Source of the DNA: Mesocentrotus franciscanus | Taxonomy: Eukaryota > Echinodermata > Echinoidea > Camarodonta > Strongylocentrotidae | Direction of reading: 5' to 3' | Length of the DNA: 64,000 nucleotides | Assembly: GCA_037976565.1 (NCBI GenBank) | Contig: CP137685.1 | Span: forward strand, 22,658,005 to 22,722,004 | Shown: piece by piece, positions 46,760 to 57,753 of the stretch | Layout: each line of letters begins with the position of its first letter | How positions within the stretch are numbered: the stretch's first letter is position 1 | Position numbers and translations under genes: made by a program | The notes under the pieces: model-generated | What the model was told of the DNA's origin: nothing | Database searches by the model: none | Seen by the model: only the letters and a program-made list of their open reading frames with translations

Positions 46760-47754
46760 CGGACGCCCGGTCTCGCGCCTCAGGCTCAGCCTCGGGCTCA
46801 AGCTCAGACAGAAACATTCGTCTGCTGGGAGGAGTATTTGAAGAAAAACAGATTTTGTCTTCTTATGCTCTCCTCCAGGAGGAGAGGGATTTATTGAGGC
46901 CAGACGTAAATTACTGATCTCGTATTTCATTCCCTCAAATATATAATATTGATTATTGCATGGTCTGATTTAGTTCAAACTTTCGCGATTCTGTTTCTCT
47001 TTATTAATTTTCTGCTTTCACACATGATACAATACAACAAACTTACAAAGGTTGGATTGCCCTTTAACTTAGGAGCTAGTATATGGGCATATAAATTATA
47101 TCACTATATGAATGTAGGCTAAATGAATTAAGACATTTCCAATACGATTTCATAGGGCAAATAAAATGATAATCGGTTTTATATAATGAGTTGTTGTTGA
47201 CGAGGAGATGCAAAGACTAAAGAGATATGAGAGAGTGAGAGAGTGGAAGAAATCCAAAAATAGGAAGAGGAAATGTAGAGCAGAGAAGAAATGATTGGAA
47301 GAGAAAGTAAGGAAGGGTTATGTGATGCATACAATGCTGTTGAGTGGCTTGCATTGACCTGGGACAAAGTAATCTTTCATGTTCAATTGTTTGTTTGAAT
47401 TTTGAAAGAATCACATTTTCATACATGTAGATTTACATGTGTGAAGTTCTGCTCCCCCCCCCTTTATTTTGGGTCAATATGTTTATATTCCATATTATAT
47501 TCCATTATGGTTCATTATGTTAATGAGTGGTATTTGAAGAACAACATGTTCATGTGTGTTCCCATGATATATTTACAGTAGATTTAAACCCTATAAATTT
47601 AGAAACAAATTCAGTTCTTATAGAAGTACAAATTTGCCATTTATTTTCAATTGATGCTCTATATTCTAAATGGATATTATTTTAGTGATACTTATGAATT
47701 CTTCTTTAAATAAGCCTCTATATTCAGTTCCAAATTCCTTCTTCTTGTTAAGTT
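46760..47754. other. Intergenic, no gene seen
   Basis: A short imperfect GGCTCA repeat (46785-46805) next to the foldback, then AT-rich and purine-rich DNA. Open frames on the minus strand lie in a purine tract at 47200-47330 and are not convincing. Confidence 0.4.
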
Positions 47755-48310
47755 TGCCAGATCTTGAACAGGTGGGTACATGTACTGTAGGTGCCGACCT
47801 TGAACTTGGCAGGTTCACGTCTCCAGTACTTGTCCAGACCATTTTCAAAACTGTAGACACTGGATGCATTAACTACTGGTAGACCTAGATCTTCATTTAA
47901 ACTATTCCAGGGTTTCCTTATTCATATTTTAAAGGAGTTTTTACGTTTCTCAGTGATATACCTTGGAATATTCAACTTTTTAGCTTTTACTATGACCTCT
48001 CATTGGCCCATGCGCCTGGGGCCCGTTTCTCGAAACCGTCATAAGTCTAACTTCTTGACTATCCCATTGAAACGTGTGTTAATTCTATAACACACATTTC
48101 AATGGGAAATTCAAGAAGTTAGACTTATGACGGTTTCGAGAAACGGGCCCCTGGCCTACCCATGCAAGTCTGGCACAGTGGCACTACATCTTGGTCATAT
48201 CGATGAAAGAATTTGTGTGTTTCTATCATATCTCCTTTTGCACGACTATAAGTTTCCGAAGTCTAAGGTGAGATAACCTTTGCTCATATAATATGAAGAG
48301 TCTTTATTTC
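47755..48310 (-). mobile_element. CR1/L2-like LINE ORF2 C-terminal relic
   Basis: Minus-strand translation gives, across several frames, YEQRLSHLRLRKL (about 48300-48260), then after the inserted hairpin KRKNSFKI, KPWNSLNEDLGLPVVNASS, and SVYSFENGLDKYWRREPAKF. This is the standard C-terminus of CR1/L2-type ORF2 proteins (...R...WN.LP..VV.A.SV..F...LD.YW). Stops and frameshifts show it is dead. It is interrupted by the MITE at 48020-48149. Confidence 0.8.
48020..48149. mobile_element. Palindromic MITE, 130 bp, inside the LINE relic
   Basis: A near-perfect hairpin: GGCCCGTTTCTCGAAACCGT at the left is mirrored at the right, arms about 60 bp with a loop of a few bases. The flanks CCTGG (48015-48019 and 48150-48154) may be a 5-bp target duplication, although CCTGG overlaps the palindromic end. 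LINE homology resumes on both sides, so it inserted after the LINE. Confidence 0.85.
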
Positions 48311-48427
48311 AGGTACCTGTCATGTAGCCCTTTTTTTGTACATTATATAATGCTTGAATATGCTTTTTTCAGAATATTAAGAATATTTTATTACCGGTAT
48401 TCAAAATATCAATAATAAATACAGAAT
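48311..48427. other. Spacer, no feature
   Basis: AT-rich, with TACCGGTA at 48392. Confidence 0.3.
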
Positions 48428-48795
48428 TACAAGTCCACTCCAAAAATAACTTACTTTCAATAGAAGCAGAAAAATCAGACAAACCAATCAATAAAAGCTT
48501 GAGCAAAATCAGATAACTAATAAGAAAGTTATGAATTTGTAATGACATGAAAAACTTTGAAAATCACTAGATAAAAAGTGGGATAAAAAGGGAAATAGTG
48601 AGGACATGACGTCACAAACTGATAACCAAATTGGCAGTTTGTGTAGTGATTTCCATTGTTCCATAGTTTTACATACTGTTTCAAAAATTCATAACTTTCT
48701 TATTAGTTATCCGATTTTGCTCAAACTTTTTTTGATTGGTTTGTCTGATTTTTCTGCTTCTGTTGAAAGTAAGTTAATTTTGGAGTGGACTTGTA
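48428..48795. mobile_element. MITE with ~110-bp inverted arms and TA ends
   Basis: TACAAGTCCACTCCAAAA at the left is mirrored at the right. The arms run about 110 bases (48428-48535 and 48690-48795) at roughly 90% identity by eye. The termini are TA, compatible with Tc1/mariner-type TA duplication. No coding region is present; the interior contains TGACGTCA. Confidence 0.85.
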
Positions 48796-49161
48796 CTTTA
48801 ATCACCTACACCTGTAATTAAAATAAAGCTCTAAACATATACTATTTGATGTGAATGACACAGCATTGGGTACGCCCAGTTGTAGTTTGCAGTCAGAAGT
48901 ATATAAGCTATATTCACATGGAATCTTCGCAGTTTTAAACTTTAAAGCCACACTGTACTACTTGTAGCTACTTGCTCCCTCTATATAGAAAACAATGCCT
49001 AAGCGGTGCCTGTTGGTCCCCCATGATCCTCTTTTTCTTATGTTAGTTGAGAGCTGAGTTGATGAGATAACCACCTGTCAGTGACCACCCTAATCCCTCT
49101 AATCCCTCCTGGCCAAACTAGTGCAGAGGGGCTTTAAGTTTAATGTTGTTGCTGTTGTTGG

Positions 49162-49338
49162 TACAGTCAAACCTGTCTATAGCGACCGCCCAAGGGAAAC
49201 ACATATAGTGGTCTTTATAGACAGGTGGTCTTTGTAGACAGGTTCCTTTAGTACATGTTTCAATGAGAAAACATTTTCAAGGGAAACAAAATATGTGATC
49301 TTTGTAGACAGGTGGTCACTAAAGCAGGTTTGACTGTA
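49162..49338. mobile_element. MITE with TACAGTCAAACCTG ends, 177 bp
   Basis: The left end TACAGTCAAACCTG matches the reverse of the right end exactly over 14 bases. The flanking 8-mers GTTGTTGG and GTTGTTTT share six bases. The interior repeats ACAGGTGGTC-type words. No coding region. Confidence 0.8.
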
Positions 49339-49818
49339 GTTGTTTTATGGCATTCACACAGTACTGAATATAGGCCTATAACCCATATATTCAGATAAAT
49401 AAGAAAATTCAGTTATCAATATAGAAAACTGAAAATAACAAATTGTAATAATATGATTATTTCACCTGTATCGTAATTTATTAGGAGTCTCTTGATGGTT
49501 TACAACTTGGTAGTTCGGTTTTATCACGTACAATCTGGTCAGCCCGGTTTCGATTGCATTGAAAGCTTTGCTTGACGTGAAACAGGCTTCTCGGCTACTC
49601 GCTGTGCGTGGCAGTGATCTTTTAATTTTGTAATGCACAGTGTTTAGAACCACTCGGAAACACAGAAACACTAAGTCATCGTATAGGGGCGCTCCTAACT
49701 GAAATTCCAATCAATTCAAGTAAATTCTTATACATATATATGTATACTGGTATTTATTCTTCTTAACATGTAATAGCGAAACCTCCAAGTTATAAAGAAC
49801 ATTCCATTAATAACGACA

Positions 49819-50134
49819 AGGGTTCACACGGAACCAAAACAACAAGTATTCAAAGTGTTGGCGACTAGCCAGGCAAGCATTCATTTTAACTGGAAGCTGG
49901 CGTAACCTCAAAGTTAATTGCATCCGCATGCACACAACACGTAATAAGTGAGGACCTCCACTGCTTGTAGTTATTGTGCTAACCTTAAGATCGCTTCTGG
50001 TTTATCACTTCAAGTTAAATTAAATGTTTGTACCCTCGAGTGAAGTGTGTTCGCACAGTCCTTAACTACAACTTTAGAGTCTAAGACTACGACCTACATG
50101 TAAACTTAAAGTTAAGGGACTGCTGTGTGAACCT
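49819..50134. mobile_element. MITE family with AGGGTTCACAC ends, copy A
   Basis: Starts AGGGTTCACAC and ends GTGTGAACCT. Shares with 51637-51880, in the same orientation, GTATTCAAAGT, CTCAAAGTTAATTGCATC, the CACTTAA/AGTGAGGA region and CTTGTAGTTA. No coding region. Confidence 0.75.
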
Positions 50135-51059
50135 AACTATTGTTGTCCAGATCAGATGGTAAGAGAGCACTTTGTCTGTGCATAGTATACAAACACCTAT
50201 TCATTCAGGGAGAGTGACTATTTGTGAACCTATTGAAAGTTGCTGTGGTGAGATTACTTTTATTCAAATAGAAGCTGAACAAGGAATACACTGTATCTGA
50301 AATTCTGAGTACACTGTATCTGAATACATGCTTTAGATGCAGCAGGGAGATGATCTCCCTGGATGCAGTGTACCTTTGCATTGTACAAAGTAAGAGTGTG
50401 GATTTTAAGTTGTTTCTTCATTATTTTATTTTAGTAAATGTGGCATTATAATGCACTGCACTACAATTCTGTACAGCCTAGTAAAACAAAGGCCCAGTTT
50501 AAGTTTGGCCTTGCAGAAACTTACCATTGCCTGTGTCCACTGTGATGTTCATGCATGAATGATCACACATATCATGAATATTGCCTGCTTTATTCTATAT
50601 TCCTTTTTACTACAAACTCAGCATTCAAAATATATTCTGTGAAAATGCTTGTGTATCGTATAACCATAGGTCTAGTTGCAGTTTTTTTGTTTTGTTCTTG
50701 CCCAGTGCATTGATGTTTTATTCATTTCTTACACCTGTTTTATTTAATGCTTGAGAAAAAAGGGGTTTGACCCGAAACAACCGATTTCTATAGCCTTTTC
50801 TTTGTAGGGTCATTGAACTATGAGTGGGTTGGAGTGTTTACCACGAAACTGCAACAAACAAGTGTTGTTTTCTTTGTTTACTAGAGCTTTAGCGAGTCTT
50901 TAAGCTGCTATGCTCCAATGAAAATACTTTATAGTGTAAAGGAGAAAGGATTAAAGCCAGACAGTGATGAATATTTCAGGATTTCAGCATTTCAGCATTA
51001 TTTTTGTTTTTAAATTCATAAACAGGTTTACTACTACTACTAGTTGTTAGCTGCATCAT
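50135..51059. other. Intergenic, no gene seen
   Basis: Includes the near-palindrome AGGGAGATGATCTCCCT (50344-50360). Nothing coding. Confidence 0.4.
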
Positions 51060-51525
51060 CAGAGCTGCCAACCATTACGTTTTTCCCAGAATTATTCTGT
51101 TTTTCCTCAAAATTACGGTAGTGCGTTTTTTTCTTCATAAAATACTTTTTTTTCTTCTTTTTTTTGTGTGTGCACATACTGTGATCACTACTTCAATAGA
51201 AAACTTCGATAGAGATTTATGGAGAGTACAAATTTACAAATAGTAAATGAAAAAAGAAAGAAATAAAAGACAAGTGAAAGGCGTAAATATTCTCAGAAAG
51301 AATGAAACGCCGATAATACCCCAAAAAAACAAACTACCTACGGTACTTCGAAATATACTTTAGGTCCTAATATGGAAATAACAGCATGAGGAATGGACAT
51401 TTCTGCATTGGAAGTGTGTGGTGCGTGGTTGTAAGTTTCATTTCAATGAATTCCTTTTTTTGCTTGAAATTCCATTTTTTTGCCATTATGTTTTTGTTGT
51501 TGGTTGCACAAGGTTGGCTGCTCTG
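51060..51525. mobile_element. hAT-like MITE with CAGAGCTGCCAACC ends, copy A
   Basis: The left end CAGAGCTGCCAACC matches the reverse of the right end except for one base. The flanking 8-mers TGCATCAT and TGCATGTA share the first five bases. Homologous throughout to 54727-55202. The minus strand of both copies has an open stretch including TLPMQKCPFLML (see findings). Confidence 0.82.
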
Positions 51526-51636
51526 TGCATGTAGGTTTACAGTTAATACGATACATTCATAGTTATAAACTTTACATGTAAGTTTGCAAAACCTGATACC
51601 GGTAGTTATTAACAATGATTTACCAACAACACACCA

Positions 51637-51880
51637 AGGGTTCACACAAGGAGTATTCAAAGTTAACTATAAGCCGGGGGAACGCGTCTATTTTTACTTT
51701 AAGTTGTGTAACTTCAAATTTAATTGCATCTGCACAGCACTTAATTTCAAGTGAGGATCCGCCGCTACTTGTAGTTAATGCGTTGTCTTGGTTTGTTGTT
51801 AAAGCTTTGTAGCCATGAGTGCTTCAAAGTTTACGCTACAACCCAAACTTAAAGTTAACCGACTGTAGTTTGAACCTCAC
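51637..51880. mobile_element. MITE family with AGGGTTCACAC ends, copy B
   Basis: Homologous to 49819-50134. The left end AGGGTTCACAC is intact, and the right end (TTTGAACCT) is eroded. Confidence 0.7.
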
Positions 51881-53655
51881 CCTTGTGTTACATGTAATTC
51901 TTCAGTACCAAAAAAATGTGTAGCACACTGTTCTGTATGGGGAGAGACATTGAAGATGGAGGGGTCTTGATTTATTTGTTTCCTCCGATCGTTACAGCTG
52001 GGTATATACCCCAAGGCTCAGTGCAAAATTAGCTCCTTCACTTGGGAGACTGAAGTCTGAAGAGAGTTTCTGGCTATTTTTAGGATACTGGTTAGTCCTG
52101 TACATTTACATACTGTAGCTCACATTTGCGGTAGATCTTTTCCTTACTATCTGAAGACCTTGTGAGCTTTACACAGTGAAATCAGTGGTTTTCCTAAAAA
52201 TAGACAGGCATAATATAAACACACATTTACAACATAATTCCCTCTGTACATGTTTAATGTTTCTAAAGTATATTATAGATACTTGAACATTTTGCTTGCA
52301 TGTATGCCTTCTTAAATCTCCATTCTTGAAGTAAAGCCAATGTAATTGTATATCCCATGGAGCAAGCCAGGCAATCGAAACCGGTTCGAACTGAAAGGAT
52401 TGTACACAATGTAATCTAATAGGGCATTTGTTTGTTGGTGGTAATTGCTACCAGAGATGGTATTATTTTAGGATCAGTTGTGATGCCCAGTGCAGTGTCA
52501 CATTCTCCAATACGGTACACAATGGACGTTATAATGCCAAACTGGGCATACTTGCCTGTGGCAGGGTCTCATTAGCAATTTGAGATACATGTGACATACA
52601 TGTGTGATGTGTATAAATTGAATCTGTTGGGACCACCCCCCCCCCCCCAAATAAATAAAAAAATAAAAAAATAAAAAAATAAATAGTTTGACTTTATGCA
52701 TTATTCGACTTTAATAGGAAGTGTAAATAAAACATGTTTTGCATAGTTTGGTAAAAAAAAAACTATTTAACTTGCGGAAAATTTGAAAGTTTGGATTGAG
52801 CGACTCTGAGTTGTACAGAGTTAACTGTATATATGTAGATTATGTACATGTACAGTATGTATGTACTACATTGTGTCACCAGAGTTCTTTATTCTCTTTT
52901 GAGTAAATAAATCTTCAAAATTTGAAATAATCTCCTCCATTGCAGAACTCCATAATCTTCCCTTGTACTAGCTGTGAACAAATACTGATTGGCAATATTC
53001 TTTTTTCGAGATTAGTCACTTCAGCTTCTCCAGTATACTATAGGCCCTATAGCTGCATGAAATATTTGTGATCATATTCTCTTCAAGATCCATCAGACCA
53101 AGGAATTATTTAGACAGCTGATAGCTATCATGTGGACAGCATCCCACCAGCTCACAGTATGAAACCATTATATTTCATCTTTCATGAGTATTAGCTTGCA
53201 ATGACCCCTCTTTGCACAGTTCAGTGATTCCCATGTTTGGAGAAAATCCCTAATATATTTACGGTAGGTTAACGTGTACATGTACAACAGAGATACTACC
53301 GGTGAAAAAAATCCTCCTCTTTTTTTTCTTCTTGTCATTAGTTTGTTTGATTGATGTTGTGTTTTCTTCTTTTTTTTCTTCATTTCATTTTATTCTTCTT
53401 TTTGGTCATATTTTTTGTTTGTTGTTTTGGTGTTTGTGTGATAGAAAAGGATAGCTTTAATCAAAGAATGTTACTATCTTCTTTCTCAAGTGCTTTTGAA
53501 GATATAACCCGGCGCTAAATTGCTCTCTACTCCCTTTAATTTTGTGTTACTGCAAGCTACATGTTTGATGTATCACCCGAAGGGAGTCAGATTGGTCAGT
53601 GTTATTGATCTGACGTCCAAGAGACTTGTATGTACGTTGCTCTTCTGTGAAGCCT
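51881..53655. other. Intergenic, no gene seen
   Basis: Contains a poly-C run followed by an AAATAA-type microsatellite (52636-52684) and pyrimidine tracts (53310-53420). No coding region can be supported. Confidence 0.4.
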
Positions 53656-53687
53656 ACAATGTACGTGTAGGCCTACATGTACATTGT
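53656..53687. repeat. 32-bp near-perfect palindrome
   Basis: ACAATGTACGTGTAGG followed by CCTACATGTACATTGT, self-complementary except one base pair, and centred on TAGGCCTA. Confidence 0.8.
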
Positions 53688-54000
53688 CCATGTACCCGTA
53701 GTCCCAATAATGGAAAGACACTTGGGTCACATCTACTATTAAAGCGAAATTCAATTTGAAATGAAATGTTTCAACGTATACATGAAGATATTAGAAGCAT
53801 ATCTCAGGAATACTGAATGTTATTAAAGGAATGTTCTACACATGTACTTGTAAATGCATGTTTAGGTCATTAACCCTTTCTCATCTTCATATATTGCTGG
53901 TCTAAACTCTAAAACACTCCATGGTGTGATGACTTTCAAAGATTTAATTTTTGAAGCAGCGAAAGTACAGAGCCTATGTAGTATGCTGTCAGCCTATAGT

Positions 54001-54029
54001 CTCATAGTGCAGACACTGTTACACACAAC
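54001..54029 (+). repeat. 29-bp identical direct repeat, copy A
   Basis: Begins CTCATAGTGCAGACACTGTT and is identical over 29 bases to 55414-55442. Weaker similarity continues for about 30 bases beyond. Confidence 0.8.
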
Positions 54030-54726
54030 GGCAGACAAAGGTTTTGGGCCTGCAAACTACTACTACATGTACTACTATATGTGAGAAAGAGAGTTAAATG
54101 CATTACCGGTATGACCGAGGAAACCAGAGAGATGATTGTCTGGCCTATTTGCAATATGATTCATTAGTGAGTTGAAATTTGATCTCTGTGTGATTCACTG
54201 GCATTATATGTGGCTATTACGACTTAATTTGTCAATGGTCTTATGCATGCATGTCATTTTGCAAACTGAATGTACATGTACATGTAAAGCCTGATCACTT
54301 CGACATGAGTACATTTTATATACCGAAATGACATGAAACTCACATTCATTTCCTTCTGACAAAAATAGTGTTTAAAGTGTAAACGGTAAATACTGCAAAG
54401 AAGAAGGTGATTCCCCCAAAGCAGAGCTTGAATTGGGAACACCAGGAACAGGTTAAAAATAGGTTTCAGTTAGAACATCGTTGCGTATATTAAACATTTG
54501 TTTCTTTGTTTCTTTGTTTGTTGCTGTTGTTGCCCATTCAGAATAAGTATATTAAGAATAGGAAAGAGGATGCGGTAGATTGGAAGAGGTGGAGAAAGGA
54601 TGTAATTAGTATCAGTTGATATTGCAGAATAAATTGGTTTCAAAGTGATATTAGCAAATTGAGTCAAGGGTAGCTGATACATGTACCGGTACTTGTAGTT
54701 TGAAAATGTTGAAGGTGTCACAGATA

Positions 54727-55202
54727 CAGAGCTGCCAACCATTACATTTTCATCAGAATTATTCTGTTGTTTACTCCAAATTACGGTAGTACGTTTTTTC
54801 TTCAAAAAATTCATTTTTTTTAATTATTGTTTTTTTTGTTTTTTGTTTTTTGTTTTTTACATACTGCACGTCAATCAACTGCCCTAAAATGTTGATTTGA
54901 TCACAAATTCAATATAAAATTAAGGTTAAAACATACTTGGAAACATACTTAAAGAGAAAAATATTCTCAAAAAGAATGAAACGCTGATAATACCAAAATA
55001 ACAAAAGAAATACCTACTTGTAAATAAACTATAGGTCCTAATATGGAAAAAAAACAGCATGAGGAATGGACATTTCTGCATTGGAAGTGTGTCGTGCATG
55101 GTTATAAGTTTCGTTTTAATGAATTCCTTTTTTTTGCCTGAAATTCCTTTTTTTTTTGCCATCATGGTTCCTTTTTTGGGTCGCACAAGGTTGGCAGCTC
55201 TG
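54727..55202. mobile_element. hAT-like MITE with CAGAGCTGCCAACC ends, copy B
   Basis: Perfect 14-bp terminal inverted repeat CAGAGCTGCCAACC/GGTTGGCAGCTCTG, directly flanked by CAGATA on both sides (54721-54726 and 55203-55208). Homologous over its length to 51060-51525. Non-coding apart from the shared open stretch described in findings. Confidence 0.87.
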
Positions 55203-55413
55203 CAGATATAGGAAGTTTAATGTTATGAAGCCATAATATGTGGAATCCTACAGAATAAGATCAAATCATCTCTCATTCTCATTCCATACACTATTCCTAG
55301 TCTGCAAGAACAGACTCTAACTTGACACTTTACCACAATTCCTAAAGCTTTGAGCAGAGCCTAGATATGTCAGTCTCTGGCTGTGTCACCTAACGTACAG
55401 TGCCTATTGTATT

Positions 55414-55442
55414 CTCATAGTGCAGACACTGTTACACACAAC
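55414..55442 (+). repeat. 29-bp identical direct repeat, copy B
   Basis: Same 29 bases as 54001-54029. The two copies bracket the MITE at 54727-55202. Confidence 0.8.
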
Positions 55443-56254
55443 AACTAACAAGGGTTTTGCCTATAAACTACACTGTTCTATAGTTCCAATCTCAACATTT
55501 TATATCAATTATCACAAGCCTCTTTAGCATTTCAGTTTATGGCTGGCTACTTTGAGAATATTGATTACTAACTGTCAATCAATATTCCTCTGACAGTGGA
55601 CTGTCTAATGGGAAGGTGCGAACAGTCTGCTGTGATGAATATAACCCTGAGGGACATTCACAGAAACCACTGGACTGTGTGTCCCCCAGACAGATCTATT
55701 ATACCATTCTTTTGTTTTTACAATCAGTCTTTAACCGTGTATTTAGACTGCCAGAATTCATTGTATAGCTAATGTGCATGTATAGATGAGAATCGTATAG
55801 TTGTACAAAAATTAATTACATGTGTATCTTTTTTCTAATATTCTAATTGTTCTGTTGTATGAAGAAACACCAAATAACGAAACATTGTTTAACAAAATGC
55901 CTATTTGAGCATCGTTTCGAACGAAACCTTGTAGAAGAATCAGGATTCCACTCTAGTCTTATTTTATGTTTGCCAAAATCAGTCTGTGGAGGTTAAATGG
56001 CAATTGCCAAGGTTAATAAATTATGATTATTGGATAAGCAATGGAGCATGTGAAATTAGATGTCATGGATGAGAGGATATTTGTATCATCCAGATTCATT
56101 ATGGCCAGCAAGGTAGGGCATTTATTAGGGCCATATTATAGAAGGAGAATGAGAGATGGATTTTAGGCTATATCGGAGATGTTACTTGGAATATACAGTG
56201 TACATGTAGCTGTACTAGGAGGAAGAGAGCTTCATCAAAAGAGGAAAGAGTGGA
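55443..56254. other. Intergenic, no gene seen
   Basis: AT-rich, without supportable features. Confidence 0.4.
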
Positions 56255-56450
56255 ATATCATCATCATCATCTTCATCATCACCATCATCATCATTATCAT
56301 CATCATCATCGTAATCATCAGCATCTTCATCATCGTTATAATCATCATTTTCATCAAGACCATCATCATCAGTATCATCATCATCATCCTTATCATTATC
56401 ATCATCATCAGTTTACCGGTATCATCATCATCATCCACCAACGCATTGTT
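56255..56450. repeat. ATC/CAT microsatellite
   Basis: Imperfect (ATC)n throughout, with a further perfect run at 56503-56530. Open frames on both strands are poly-Ile, poly-His or poly-Met artefacts. An AATAAA at 56483-56500 next to it may mark a retroelement tail. Confidence 0.95.
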
Positions 56451-56530
56451 GAAAGGGCACATTGTTTAAATTTTGTTTAGATAAATAAAGTAAATGAAAT
56501 AAATCATCATCATCATCATCATCATCATCC

Positions 56531-57604
56531 CCATTATATTCCACTCTCATATGATTTTCTTTCTCAACGCTTTTATGATCCTCTACCAAAAGGCTTGAGG
56601 AACGTTTCATACCCTCCCAGTCAGGATTTAAAAAAACAATCTTTAAATCAAATCAGGATGAAGAGAAATATGGGATAAATCCATCAACCAAACTGGATTA
56701 TCAGTATTTCAAAGGTTGAGTACTACATGTATGTAAGTTTATTAAAGATAGTATTGGGGAATGGATTGGGGAATGTATATACAGTGTGGCTGCTCTGCAC
56801 AATCTGCCGGAGAGCAGAGACATGCGATAGAATGTATGCCCTTCATTGCAGAAAAGAATGAAAGTGGGCATGTGCATTTCCTTGGGGAAATACCCCAGAT
56901 GACTTTAATACCAAAACTACTGTGATCTGTATGTACTGGGAGTATACAATTATCAAGTATTTATTCCATTTAAGCTCTGGATCTGTACTAAAAAACTAGC
57001 TGCATTTTCCTGATATTGAGCATGTAAAAGCATGCATTTTATTGTTGTCTTCCTTTCTCTTGTTGTCTCCCTTTCTCTTGTTGTCTTGTATTCCATCTCC
57101 TGCTTGGTATATGATATTATAAGAGGCCAAGAGGGTTAAAACTACATACCGGTATACTTACCAGTAGACAATAGTTTACATTCGATTACAAGGCTAGTTG
57201 GCTTGTTTAACATGTACACTGTAGATGCTGTATATGATATTATGATAGAAGTTAGTTGAAGATGAGAAAGCAATATTCATTCAATTCATTCAATTTCAAT
57301 TTATTGTCCAATATTGGAAATTTGTTTTGCTCACATTTTACAAACGTACAAAGAATTAAATAACTTTACATACATGTACATACATGTAATATATGGCATA
57401 TACTATGACATAGAAATTCTTCAGAATATTGCTATACAGTTGTTTTCTTACGTTATAAACAAAATAAGTGAACCATTTTAAGTGTTTGAGTGAACGGATG
57501 GCCCGGAAAGGTTACAAAATTTGATATTAATATATTGGAAAGAATGAAGAATGGAAAGATGTACCGTACTTGTAAAGTCATGTATAAATGTAGAAGAGAG
57601 ACAG
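56531..57604. other. Intergenic, no gene seen
   Basis: Includes a short tandem repeat of CTTTCTCTTGTTGTCT-type units (57043-57090) and otherwise AT-rich DNA. Confidence 0.4.
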
Positions 57605-57605
57605 A

Positions 57606-57649
<44 letters not shown>

Positions 57650-57670
57650 CAGAGAGACAGAGAGACAGAC
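57605..57670. repeat. GA microsatellite
   Basis: (GA)n followed by GAGACAGA units. Confidence 0.95.
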
Positions 57671-57753
57671 AGGGAAAAAAGGGGGTAGGCTTATTGTAAG
57701 AATTTCACACAATTTCCTATCAAGTGACTTGAGGGAATCAAATGCTCTCTTTA

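Noticed and set aside
56179..56480. Open frames of 75-96 codons on both strands
   Set aside because: Pure trinucleotide repeat; poly-Ile, poly-His and poly-Met products.
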